DNA from: Dehalococcoidales bacterium
GTDB taxonomy: Bacteria; Chloroflexota; Dehalococcoidia; Dehalococcoidales; UBA2162
Assembly (NCBI GenBank): GCA_020343555.1
Contig: CP070800.1
Location: 112,792-123,388 of the forward strand
DNA: 10,597 bases
Reading direction: 5' to 3'
Part shown: one piece after another, positions 1 to 7,134 of the stretch
Position numbering within the stretch: position 1 is the first letter of the stretch
How the letters are laid out: every line of letters begins with the position of its first letter
Translations under genes and position numbers: made by a program
Notes under the pieces: model-generated
Told to the model about the DNA's origin: nothing
Databases searched by the model: none
What the model saw: the letters and a program-made list of their open reading frames with translations, nothing else

Positions 1-2907
1 CACAGGGCTGATCTTCCACCGGCGTTCCAATCGCTTATCATGCTACTCCTTGAGAAGGATCCTCAGAAAAGGCCGAATTCAGCAAGTGATGTCCTGCAAG
101 CCATCGAATCAATAGACAAAGGTGATTTTAAAGAATCTACAACAGAACAACAGATACCAACAGAAAATCCCATCTACAGAAGGATATTCGTCGGTAGGGA
201 AAATGAACTAAAACAGCTGCAAACTTCCTTTATTGGTGCTATGTCAGGTCAGGGTGCTTTGACAATGGTAGTTGGAGAACCCGGTATCGGTAAGACGTCA
301 GTCTGTGAGCAGCTTGCTACCTTCGTTACTTTAAGAGGTGGTATGACTCTGTGGGGACATTGCTACGAGGAAGGATCTTTATCGCTACCCTATCTTGCCT
401 TTGTTGAAGCAATGCGGTCATACGTTTTGGACAGAGATCCTGAAAATTTAAAGAAAGAGATGGGATCGGGTGTTTCTGACGTTGCCAGGATAGTATCCGA
501 AATCAGGGAAAAACTTAACATAGAACCGAGGGAATCCCAGAATCCCGAAGAAGATCGTTACCGTCTGATGCAGGCAGTTACTTCGTTCCTTACGAATGCT
601 GCTGTTGTTCAGCCTGTATTAGTTATTCTTGAAGACCTTCACGATGCTGATCAAGGTACTCTTGAAATGTTGTCTTATGTGTCCCGTAATCTAACCGGGA
701 CACGGGTCTTGATTATAGGCACCTACCGTGATGTAGAAGTTGATAGGAATCATCCATTATCGGCAGCGCTAGCTGAACTTAGACGTGTTTCATCTTTCGG
801 ACGAGTTCTATTACGAGGTTTGAGTGTTGATGAAGTCAGGCGGATGCTTACAAGTATTACTCATGAAGAAATTCCCGTTGGATTCGCGGAAGCAGTACAC
901 CGACAGACCGAAGGTAATCCGCTCTTCGTTCAAGAGGTAGTCCGTTACTTAACCGAGGAGAAACTGCTAGAAAGACCCAATGGTATATTTAAAACTTCAG
1001 ATATAACAAAACTGGAAATGAATATACCCGAGGGATTAAGAGATGTTATTGGTAAAAGACTAACCAATCTTAGTGAGGAGTGTAATAAAGTACTATCTAT
1101 AGCTGCTGTTATCGGAAGGGAGTTCAGACTCGATGTTCTCGAAAAGGTGGCTGGTATATCCGAAGACGAAGTATATAAAGCCCTGGAAGAAGCAAAAGGA
1201 GCTGCTATCGTCGAAGAGCGTTCAGCGGTAGGAGCAGCTATTACCTACAGATTTGCCCATGCTTTCTTCAGGCAGACATTATATGAAGAAATTATTGCCC
1301 CTAGGCGTATCCGACTCCATCAACATGTAGCCCAGACGCTTGAGACTGTGTATGCAAACCGTCTGACAGAGCATGCGGTAGAATTAGCCGAACACTTCTC
1401 TTATTCTCCAGATCTTAGTGATCTTGGTAAAGCCGTTCAATATGGAGAAATGGCAGCTCAACGTGCTATGGATGTTTATGACTACGGAGAAGCTGTTCGT
1501 CTCCTCGAACAAGCTCTTAAAGTACAAGAGGTCCTGAATCCTGATGACAAAATTAAAAGGTGTGACTTACTCCAGGTACTCGGTGAGACACTATCTCTGG
1601 CAGGAGATCCAGGAAGAGCCTATGAGATAATCCTGCCCGAAGCTTTCTCTTTTGCGGTAGATGTTGACGACCGAAAAAGGGCTGCACAAACCTGCAAACT
1701 GGCAATTGATGCGTTATCACTTCACCAGGCCGGTGTATCTTTAGCAACTAACGCCGCAGCGGAATGGGCAGAGCGTGCTGATAAATATGCAGATCCAGAA
1801 ACGGTCACCCGTGCGTCAGCTGATTTATGTCTGGGTTTGGTAAAATATGTTACCGAACAGCAAAAAGAAGGTGCTCGTTTTCTCACGCAAGCACTTAACC
1901 TGGCACGCCACCTCGATGATCCGCAACTGTTTTGGGAGATTAGTTATTATTATTTATGGCATGCCAGAGCTCCCCAACACACCGAAGACCAGCTGAAACT
2001 CGCCGAAGAGATTGTTGTAAAACCGCGTACCGGAGTAAAAACCACGACGGTTGGTTTGACTTTACTTTTTGCAGGTGCCATAATTCTCGAATCTGGTCAG
2101 AGAGAACGCGCAGAAGAAATATTCAGCGAAACGCGTGAAATAGCAGAACGTACCGGTCAGACTAATATAAAACTGCTATCAATGTTTGTGGATTTATATA
2201 GTGTTTTGTTGGACGGTCGGTTAGATGAATTAGTCGGCTTGATACAGGGCACTCAAACCTATGCAAACGATTTGGGACGACCTGAAACCGCTGCATTTTT
2301 TGCTGGAAATACACTAGCTTTAAGACCTCGGCTTTACCTCTCTCATACTGATGCTGACCTGCAGAACGCAGTTGAGTTAATTGTGGATCATCCGCAAGAA
2401 CTCCTTCCGCTGTCATATCTCGGACGTAATGACGAAGTAAACGATATTTTAGAACACCAGGTAATTGCACGACCTGATTTCGGCACATCCGAGGATGAGA
2501 TACCCGCCTGGAAAGACATCACCTGTCTTGAAGCCGCAGTGCTGGTGAAAAATCTTAGAGCGACCAAATTACTTTTGGAGCGTCTATCCAACACTGCTGT
2601 AGTCGGGATGATGAAAAATGGTACATGTACAGCCCGTCATATGGGGAATGCCGCCAGACTCATAGGTAAATCTGATGAAGCCTATGAGTATTACCAAATA
2701 GCACTTGATACGGCTCAAAAGTTAAGGTTCAGACCAGAGATCGCTTCTACCCGTTTCCACATAGCCGAGTTATTACTCGAAAATTATCCAGACCGTAAGA
2801 AAGAAGCAATCGATCACCTTAATTTCGCCGTTAATGAATTCCGTGTGATGAAGATGCAACCTTCACTCGAAAAGGCATTAAGGCATAAGGATATACTGAA
2901 AGCTTAA
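1..2907 (+). CDS. Ser/Thr kinase - STAND ATPase - TPR signalling protein, 5' end outside window
   Basis: The reading frame is open from base 1, so the gene begins upstream and 968 codons are visible. Numbering from base 1, residues 1-40 (LLLEKDPQKRP) are the last helix of a protein kinase domain. FVGRE at about 63-67 opens an AAA/STAND ATPase with Walker A GEPGIGKT (92-99) and Walker B VLVILEDLHDAD (206-217). GTYRD follows at about 240. A winged-helix-like stretch around 342-430 precedes a helical repeat tail (about 465-968) that reads as TPR-like. The layout recalls PknK and MalT-type regulators: a kinase joined to an ATP-driven switch and a TPR partner-binding scaffold, probably cytosolic. 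Kinase catalytic residues lie outside the window, so activity cannot be judged. The first in-frame ATG (position 40) falls inside the kinase fold and is not a credible start. The C-terminal motif MKMQPSLE...KDILKA recurs in a relic at 6174-6296. Confidence 0.93.
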   Translation, partial: HRADLPPAFQSLIMLLLEKDPQKRPNSASDVLQAIESIDKGDFKESTTEQQIPTENPIYRRIFVGRENELKQLQTSFIGAMSGQGALTMVVGEPGIGKTSVCEQLATFVTLRGGMTLWGHCYEEGSLSLPYLAFVEAMRSYVLDRDPENLKKEMGSGVSDVARIVSEIREKLNIEPRESQNPEEDRYRLMQAVTSFLTNAAVVQPVLVILEDLHDADQGTLEMLSYVSRNLTGTRVLIIGTYRDVEVDRNHPLSAALAELRRVSSFGRVLLRGLSVDEVRRMLTSITHEEIPVGFAEAVHRQTEGNPLFVQEVVRYLTEEKLLERPNGIFKTSDITKLEMNIPEGLRDVIGKRLTNLSEECNKVLSIAAVIGREFRLDVLEKVAGISEDEVYKALEEAKGAAIVEERSAVGAAITYRFAHAFFRQTLYEEIIAPRRIRLHQHVAQTLETVYANRLTEHAVELAEHFSYSPDLSDLGKAVQYGEMAAQRAMDVYDYGEAVRLLEQALKVQEVLNPDDKIKRCDLLQVLGETLSLAGDPGRAYEIILPEAFSFAVDVDDRKRAAQTCKLAIDALSLHQAGVSLATNAAAEWAERADKYADPETVTRASADLCLGLVKYVTEQQKEGARFLTQALNLARHLDDPQLFWEISYYYLWHARAPQHTEDQLKLAEEIVVKPRTGVKTTTVGLTLLFAGAIILESGQRERAEEIFSETREIAERTGQTNIKLLSMFVDLYSVLLDGRLDELVGLIQGTQTYANDLGRPETAAFFAGNTLALRPRLYLSHTDADLQNAVELIVDHPQELLPLSYLGRNDEVNDILEHQVIARPDFGTSEDEIPAWKDITCLEAAVLVKNLRATKLLLERLSNTAVVGMMKNGTCTARHMGNAARLIGKSDEAYEYYQIALDTAQKLRFRPEIASTRFHIAELLLENYPDRKKEAIDHLNFAVNEFRVMKMQPSLEKALRHKDILKA

Positions 2908-2929
2908 TCAAATACTTAGTTTCTAAAGG

Positions 2930-2949
2930 AAATCATTTGTTAGTGATTT
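2930..2949 (+). terminator. Possible hairpin after the kinase/ATPase/TPR gene
   Basis: An 8-bp stem with one G-T wobble and a 4-base loop (TGTT) starts 22 bases after the stop at 2907. It is A/T-rich and is not followed by a clean T-run, so it is at best a weak terminator. It may simply be an intergenic fold. Confidence 0.2.
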
Positions 2950-3009
2950 GGTGTGAAATTTCTGGAAGAAATAAGGAGTGTAAAACTAAACAAGAACGGG
3001 GGTTGATAT

Positions 3010-3531
3010 ATGGAATGGAAAGACCTCATAATACAGATTTTCGATATTTCGTTAGACCTTTTGGAAAGTTATCTTGATGGACTGAGACAGGAAGACCTGA
3101 ACTGGCAGCCTAAACCAGATTGTAACAGCATTGGCTGGAAAACCTGGCACTTAAGCCGGGTTATAGATAGAGGGATTAGTCTTTCTACCGATGAGGAACA
3201 ACTTTGGATAACGGATGGATGGTGTAATAAGTTTGACCGCCCGGCAGATCCCGACGATAGGGATCACCGTCAAACACCGGAGCAGATAGCAGCGTTTAAA
3301 AGTCCTGACAAAGGTACGCTGATCGGTTATTACCGGGCAGTGATAGATAAATTGCGAAACTGGTTAAATATGCTTGATAACTCTGATCTCGATCGTGAAT
3401 TCGATGATAGTGTATCACACATATTACCGACCGCCCGATCGCGTGTTAATGCTATTGTTCGCGAAACTCAGCAACATTTAGGCCAAATTGCTTACGATCG
3501 TGGTCTACTTCAGGGGCATGGATGGCAATGA
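3010..3531 (+). CDS. DinB-fold protein (DUF664/MDMPI-like), copy 1
   Basis: This 173-aa protein has the size and helical pattern of the DinB/YfiT four-helix-bundle superfamily, whose members bind a metal and include thiol-dependent transferases and isomerases. Candidate metal ligands are H47 (TWHLSR), E152 and H156 (ETQQHLGQ). A His/Glu/His set matches the zinc triad described for mycothiol-dependent maleylpyruvate isomerase rather than the all-His triad of many DinB proteins. C38 and C72 are also shared with the second copy at 4853-5374. The two proteins align without gaps at about 53% identity (92 of 173, counted by hand) and both end GLLQGHGWQ. The ATG is fixed by an in-frame TGA at 3004-3006. 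The ribosome-binding site is only a G-run at 2998-3002. No signal peptide or membrane segment is seen. The substrate is unknown, and the DinB name does not imply a DNA-damage role. Confidence 0.85.
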   Translation: MEWKDLIIQIFDISLDLLESYLDGLRQEDLNWQPKPDCNSIGWKTWHLSRVIDRGISLSTDEEQLWITDGWCNKFDRPADPDDRDHRQTPEQIAAFKSPDKGTLIGYYRAVIDKLRNWLNMLDNSDLDREFDDSVSHILPTARSRVNAIVRETQQHLGQIAYDRGLLQGHGWQ

Positions 3532-3537
3532 TCGTAT

Positions 3538-3567
3538 CCAGTAATAGTATTGAGCTTCTATTATTGG
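3538..3567 (+). terminator. Hairpin downstream of DinB copy 1
   Basis: CCAGTAATAG and CTATTATTGG form a 10-bp stem (one G-T wobble) around a 10-base loop, 6 bases after the stop codon. No T-run follows (TGTTCGGG), so it may be a weak terminator or an mRNA 3'-end stabiliser rather than a standard intrinsic terminator. Confidence 0.35.
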
Positions 3568-3655
3568 TGTTCGGGCTTAGATATGTGTAGATTACAGAGA
3601 CTAAGGTCTTATTAAACGATAATTCCAATGGGCTTTATTAAAAGGAGGTGTCAGG

Positions 3656-4477
3656 ATGTGTGATTTCTGTACACAGCATGGTGAAGGTAAGAAGTGGTAC
3701 CTTCAGGCTAAGAACTATGACCGGGAGATACTAAGCGACGAAACATGGCGCCAGATGATGAAAGGTTACGAGACTCCGGAAGAGAACGCTGTTAACAGGA
3801 TTAGTGAATTTGATAAACAGGTCGCTGCCGACTTTACTGCGGTCAGGAATATGTTAATGTCTGGAGTGGAGCAGCAGAAAAAGATAGCATGGGGGCAGGT
3901 TGTTCCACTGGAGGATGCGGAGCAAATCATTGATATGAGTACCGGTATAGTCAGACTGTCCTGCGCATGCCGGAAGCTTCGCGGCGTTCACAACGCCAGA
4001 TTCTGCTTTGGCTTACATGTTATACCGAAAGAATTGAGACCAGCAATTCTAGAGTCACCAGATTATTCAAACGATCTTGAAGTTTTAACCAAGGAAGAGG
4101 CTAAGGAAGCCTTCCGTGAAATGGATCGTGAGGGTCTGGTTCATCTCGTACTCTCCCAGACTCCCTTCATTAAGGCTATCTGCAACTGCGACGCTACTTA
4201 CTGCGGTGCTCTAAGGAATCGTTCACGCTTTAACTACCAGGGTTCTTTTTACAAAGCAGAGTACGTAGCCACCATTGACTGGGAGAAATGTGATGGCTGC
4301 CGTGAATGCATGAAGGTTTGCAACTTCGGAGACATCAGTTATTCACCTGCTGTTGAAAAATGTTATATTAACCAGTTCCTGTGCTTTGGCTGCGGTGTAT
4401 GTCGCTCGGTATGCCCTACTGATGCTATCACCCTGCATGACAGGAATGCTATTCCCGCACTAAGCAATGAGTGGTGA
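3656..4477 (+). CDS. Multi-cluster 4Fe-4S electron-transfer protein
   Basis: This 273-aa protein has 17 cysteines. The C-terminus is a bacterial-type two-cluster ferredoxin domain: C212-x2-C215-x2-C218-x3-C222 and C243-x2-C246-x2-C249-x3-C253-P, enough for two [4Fe-4S] clusters. The N-terminal 200 residues hold further conserved-looking cysteine groups: CDFC (C2, C5) followed by HGEGKKWYL, SCAC (C103, C105), RFCFG (C117) and CNCDATYC (C176, C178, C183). With C236 these could bind one or two more clusters or another metal. I recognise this arrangement from uncharacterised Fe-S proteins of anaerobes, but know of no assigned reaction. It has no signal peptide or membrane helix, so it is probably cytosolic. 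The ATG has a strong Shine-Dalgarno AAGGAGG (3642-3648) 7 bases upstream. The gene ends 5 bases before the next ferredoxin, and the two are surely co-translated. No oxidoreductase catalytic subunit is adjacent. Confidence 0.9.
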   Translation: MCDFCTQHGEGKKWYLQAKNYDREILSDETWRQMMKGYETPEENAVNRISEFDKQVAADFTAVRNMLMSGVEQQKKIAWGQVVPLEDAEQIIDMSTGIVRLSCACRKLRGVHNARFCFGLHVIPKELRPAILESPDYSNDLEVLTKEEAKEAFREMDREGLVHLVLSQTPFIKAICNCDATYCGALRNRSRFNYQGSFYKAEYVATIDWEKCDGCRECMKVCNFGDISYSPAVEKCYINQFLCFGCGVCRSVCPTDAITLHDRNAIPALSNEW

Positions 4478-4482
4478 TAGAG

Positions 4483-4719
4483 ATGATACAGATAGAGATT
4501 AATGAAGAGAAATGTATTCAACCACCAGAATGTACCGTTTGCCTTCAACAGTGCCCGGAGGGAGTATTTTTAAATTATCCCCGTGAAAAACGAACACCAA
4601 CGAAAGGTGCTGGTGACTGGATAGTTGTTCCAGCCCATATGACATTATGCACTGGGTGTAGAATTTGCGAAAGCATATGCCCTCGAGAAGCAGTTAAGGT
4701 GACAGTTGACGGGAATTAA
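4483..4719 (+). CDS. Small 2[4Fe-4S] ferredoxin
   Basis: This 78-aa protein has exactly eight cysteines in two CP-terminated motifs. The second, C56-x2-C59-x2-C62-x3-C66-P, is canonical. The first, C11-x5-C17-x2-C20-x3-C24-P, has three extra residues after the first cysteine. An insert of about 30 residues separates the motifs, longer than in clostridial ferredoxins. The expected role is one-electron transfer in the cytosol, probably with the Fe-S protein encoded just upstream. I chose ATG 4483 because GGTGAT (4473-4478) matches the 3' part of an extended Shine-Dalgarno at correct spacing and MIQIEI is a typical ferredoxin opening. An in-frame GTG at 4471 would add four residues and overlap the previous gene by 7 bases. 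Its redox partner is not identifiable here. Confidence 0.88.
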   Translation: MIQIEINEEKCIQPPECTVCLQQCPEGVFLNYPREKRTPTKGAGDWIVVPAHMTLCTGCRICESICPREAVKVTVDGN

Positions 4720-4838
4720 TCACATTTGTTAAATTGTTACTCTTTGGTTTATATGTTTATTGAAGTTTATTGTAAGGGTAAGTAATACAGTTACCGAGTA
4801 ATAATTAGACATTTGAAATTTCAGTCTTGTTCAAAATG

Positions 4839-4845
4839 AAGGAGG
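4839..4845 (+). promoter_or_regulatory. Ribosome-binding site fixing a TTG start
   Basis: A perfect AAGGAGG lies 7 bases before TTG 4853. Together with the match of MDWRD to MEWKD in the first DinB copy, it establishes TTG as the start of the second copy. Confidence 0.8.
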
Positions 4846-4852
4846 TATAACC

Positions 4853-5374
4853 TTGGATTGGAGAGACTTTGCGATACAGAATATCGGCAGCACGCTTGGA
4901 GTACTGGAACGAACTCTTAATGGACTGACACAGGAGGATCTCGACTGGCAACCTAAACCAGGCTGCAATAGCATTGGTTGGACAACCTGGCATCTCACCA
5001 GAGCAATGGATAGTTTGATAAGCTCTTTAACAGGAGAAGAAGAACTGTGGACCAAAGATGGATGGTGCAGTAAGTTCAATCGACCATCAGATTTTACCGA
5101 TACGGGATTTGGTCATGGACCTGAGCAACTGGCTGCATTTAAAAGTCCTGGTACGGATATACTACTTGATTATCATCGGGCAGCGCTTGAAAGAACTCGT
5201 AATTACTTGAGTACCCTTAGCAGTTCCGACCTTGACCAGAAAATTGATGATAATTGGGCACAGATGTTTCCATCCATTGGATCACGACTCGTTGTTCTCC
5301 TTGGTGAACTCGAACAGCACGGTGGTCAAGTGGCGTATATTCGTGGTTTACTCCAAGGGCATGGATGGCAATAA
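4853..5374 (+). CDS. DinB-fold protein (DUF664/MDMPI-like), copy 2
   Basis: This 173-aa paralogue of the protein at 3010-3531 aligns to it end to end without gaps. H47 (TWHLTR), E152 and H156 (ELEQHGGQ), C38, C72 and the C-terminal GLLQGHGWQ are all kept, so the putative metal site is intact in both copies. Divergence is greatest around residues 81-90 and 133-151, where substrate contacts would be plausible, suggesting different substrates rather than a redundant pair. The start is TTG with a strong AAGGAGG, whereas copy 1 has ATG with a poor ribosome-binding site, so the two may be translated at different rates. The gene lies 133 bases after the ferredoxin and 43 bases before the PIG-L gene. 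The exact reaction is unknown; a thiol-dependent transferase or isomerase is the best family-level guess. Confidence 0.85.
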   Translation: MDWRDFAIQNIGSTLGVLERTLNGLTQEDLDWQPKPGCNSIGWTTWHLTRAMDSLISSLTGEEELWTKDGWCSKFNRPSDFTDTGFGHGPEQLAAFKSPGTDILLDYHRAALERTRNYLSTLSSSDLDQKIDDNWAQMFPSIGSRLVVLLGELEQHGGQVAYIRGLLQGHGWQ

Positions 5375-5417
5375 TATCAGTCAATAATTAAGTATAGGTA
5401 ACATAGTAGCATTAATA

Positions 5418-6146
5418 ATGACTAATATGCCTGGATCGATACTATTGATCTTAGCTCATCCAGATGATGAAAGTTCTCTGGTTTCCGGTACGGCCGCCAA
5501 GTACGCTCGTTTTGGTATATCAGTTGACCTCATTTGTGCGACTGGTGGCGAGAAAGGTACCCGTCTTGATGTGCCATCTGATGTGGATACAGCATTAGCG
5601 AGAGTTGCTGAGCTGCGCGTCGCTGCTAATCTTATTGGCATAAGAAACATTTATCTCCTTGGTTATGTCGACGGAGATCTGGATAAAGTTGATACCAGCG
5701 AAATTACCGATAAAATTTTAGACATAATGCACAATGTATGCCCTGAGATTGTGATTACATTCGGACCAGACGGCATAAGTGGTCATCCAGATCATATAGC
5801 CATTAGTAGAGTGACCACGGCTGCTTTTGAGGAATTTACAAAATCCGACGGCGGACCACATAAGTTGTATTACATAACTATCCCTTCAAGTATGCTCGCT
5901 GAAATTGGTAGCGAAAGTGTTAAAAGTCTGGCTACTCGTCCTGATAATGAAATAACAACTACAATTGATATTTCTGGATATTTCAATATCAAGATTCAAG
6001 CTCTGGAAGCTCATAAATCACAGCAGGACGCTCGGTTAGTGGCTGAGATACTTCAGTCGGTCAAAGAAGGTGGCTGGAAGCCCAGAGAGTATTTCTTTCT
6101 TGTCAGTTCTAATTCGACTGAAAAGGAGACTGATCTGTACGATTAG
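5418..6146 (+). CDS. PIG-L/LmbE family N-acetylglucosaminyl-type deacetylase
   Basis: This 242-aa protein has the family's signatures. AHPDDE at 13-18 supplies the predicted zinc ligands H14 and D17 with D16 as general base, and GHPDH at 122-126 supplies H123 and the third ligand H126. Characterised members remove acetyl groups from N-acetylglucosamine conjugates, including MshB (mycothiol) and BshB (bacillithiol). Others act on antibiotics or glycolipids, so the substrate here cannot be named. The length is normal and all predicted catalytic residues are present. No signal peptide is evident, so it is probably cytosolic. The start is uncertain: ATG 5418 gives MTNMPGSILL and ATG 5427 gives MPGSILL, and neither has a good Shine-Dalgarno. 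It lies 43 bases after a DinB-fold gene, and the relic at 6174-6296 follows immediately. Confidence 0.9.
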   Translation: MTNMPGSILLILAHPDDESSLVSGTAAKYARFGISVDLICATGGEKGTRLDVPSDVDTALARVAELRVAANLIGIRNIYLLGYVDGDLDKVDTSEITDKILDIMHNVCPEIVITFGPDGISGHPDHIAISRVTTAAFEEFTKSDGGPHKLYYITIPSSMLAEIGSESVKSLATRPDNEITTTIDISGYFNIKIQALEAHKSQQDARLVAEILQSVKEGGWKPREYFFLVSSNSTEKETDLYD

Positions 6147-6173
6147 GCGCCTACCCAGGCTGGGAAATCTTGA

Positions 6174-6296
6174 ATCAAATACTTTGATGGAAAACAAGAA
6201 ACAGAGCTGACTTTAACATTAAAGAATCTTCGCGAGATGAAGATGCAGCCATCGCTGGAGAGAACTCTAAGACGGAAGGATATATTGAAGGCATGA
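6174..6296 (+). pseudogene. 3' relic of a second kinase/ATPase/TPR-type gene
   Basis: Forty codons in one frame, bounded upstream by TGA 6171-6173, end at TGA 6294-6296. The last 22 residues (6228-6293) match the last 22 of the gene ending at 2907 at 17 positions, sharing MKMQPSLE and KDILKA and ending at the same point. Weaker similarity (KYFDGKQE against NYPDRKKE) continues upstream with a small gap, so the relic covers roughly the final 40 residues of the paralogue. In the 21 codons compared from 6231, I count 11 synonymous and 4 amino-acid-changing differences, so the ancestor diverged under selection as a protein. No start codon with a ribosome-binding site fits, and the rest of the paralogue is absent. 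Confidence 0.75.
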
Positions 6297-6298
6297 TA

Positions 6299-6321
6299 TG
6301 GTAAATTACCAGTTTATTTTT
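6299..6321 (+). terminator. Candidate terminator behind the relic
   Basis: TGGTAAATTACCA (6299-6311) folds as a 5-bp stem with a 3-base loop and is followed by GTTTATTTTTA. The stem is short and A/T-rich, but the T-rich tail is on the correct strand. It begins 2 bases after the relic's stop codon and may be the original terminator of the lost gene, now ending the PIG-L transcript. Confidence 0.4.
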
Positions 6322-6358
6322 ACAGTTCAAGTGAGAAAACTGATTGTTTCGCGAAATT

Positions 6359-6377
6359 GATAGTCTTTTAAACTATC
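6359..6377 (-). terminator. Weak hairpin downstream of the minus-strand alpha/beta protein gene
   Basis: GATAGT and ACTATC form a 6-bp stem with a 7-base loop, 12 bases beyond the minus-strand stop at 6390. The sequence after it on the minus strand is AATTTCGCG, not a T-run, so termination activity is doubtful. Confidence 0.25.
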
Positions 6378-6389
6378 GGGTAAAAACAG

Positions 6390-7112
6390 TTAATATTCGT
6401 CTTCTATATCGTTATCGTTAGCCTGTCGAATAACAGGCTCATTTTTTTCACGTTTACGGGTTTTTGTGAAATCTGCTTTATCGATAGTTTTCCGGAGTTT
6501 ATCGATATTACTTTCAACAACCACAGCCATCACTCCGGTTTCCCACAATGCTTCGAGTTCACCTGATGATACCTTAGCCGGAATTCGGGCAAGTAACGGT
6601 TTTTCCGGAAAGCCGCCGAATCTCTGCAGAATCATCAGGTCGTGCCAGGTTAAGGAATTTTTCTTTCCCTCCCCGACAGATACAAGAACAGCATCCACCG
6701 GAAGATCCGCTACCGATCGTAACACAGGATCCCCTATCGCGGTATCCAACTCCAGTATTTTCCCGAGATCTGGTTCTTCAATTATCTCCAGGGCTGTGCT
6801 TTCAGCAGGAAAAACTATAAAGTCGCATCCAGCATCTTTCAATTGCTTTAGTTCTTTCTGCCGGGAATCTTTCAGCCATGCACCCCAGGGAATATCATCC
6901 GGTAATCCGGACAATGACTCAGGCTCAATACCTTTATCCCGAATATCGAGTAGTACGGTATCTTCTCCCGAATTATCTCCTTCACTCTTTGATGTAAGTG
7001 AAACGAGTTGTATTTTCCTTTCTGAAGTGGTTGCCTGGTTTCTCCTGAATCCTATAGGCGTAGATTCGGCATGGGTAATTTTGTTCAATTTATCAATAAA
7101 CACACTCATCAC
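6390..7112 (-). CDS. Uncharacterised alpha/beta (possibly TIM-barrel-like) protein
   Basis: I do not recognise this 240-aa protein. It shows alternating hydrophobic strands and amphipathic helices: VLLDI (53-57), PWGAWL (75-80), DFIVFP (97-102), KILEL (118-122), VDAVLVSV (139-146), PLLARI (172-177) and VMAVVV (194-199). The strand spacing and the ELEALWETGVMAVVVE ending are reminiscent of the later strands of a (beta/alpha)8 barrel. An N-terminal ITHAESTPIGFRR segment looks motif-like, and the C-terminal 25 residues are highly charged and probably disordered. There is no membrane segment or signal peptide. The gene starts 22 bases after the aminotransferase stop and is very likely cotranscribed with it, suggesting a role with that enzyme. 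The start is GTG 7112 (GAGGGGG 8 bases upstream) or ATG 7109 (GAGG 5 bases upstream). Coding on this strand is supported by the tight operon spacing. Confidence 0.7.
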   Translation of the reverse strand: MMSVFIDKLNKITHAESTPIGFRRNQATTSERKIQLVSLTSKSEGDNSGEDTVLLDIRDKGIEPESLSGLPDDIPWGAWLKDSRQKELKQLKDAGCDFIVFPAESTALEIIEEPDLGKILELDTAIGDPVLRSVADLPVDAVLVSVGEGKKNSLTWHDLMILQRFGGFPEKPLLARIPAKVSSGELEALWETGVMAVVVESNIDKLRKTIDKADFTKTRKREKNEPVIRQANDNDIEDEY

Positions 7113-7134
7113 AACCTCAACCCCCTCTGATACT

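Noticed and set aside
2162..2594. Two overlapping minus-strand open frames
   Set aside because: They are shadows of the TPR-like region of the large signalling gene, without starts or motifs of their own.
4726..4755. Possible promoter TTGTTA - 18 bases - TATATG before the second DinB gene
   Set aside because: The stretch is A/T-rich, so partial matches are expected. I could not separate it from background.
4777..4795. Short inverted repeat GGTAA/TTACC before the second DinB gene
   Set aside because: Five-base arms with a 9-base spacer are expected by chance and no T-run or promoter element is tied to it.
4831..5079. Minus-strand open frames over the second DinB gene
   Set aside because: The plus-strand frame has a strong ribosome-binding site and a full-length paralogue; the reverse frames have neither.
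6347..6356. Ten-base palindrome TTTCGCGAAA in the convergent region
   Set aside because: It is a single short copy not placed at a promoter, with nothing to link it to a function.
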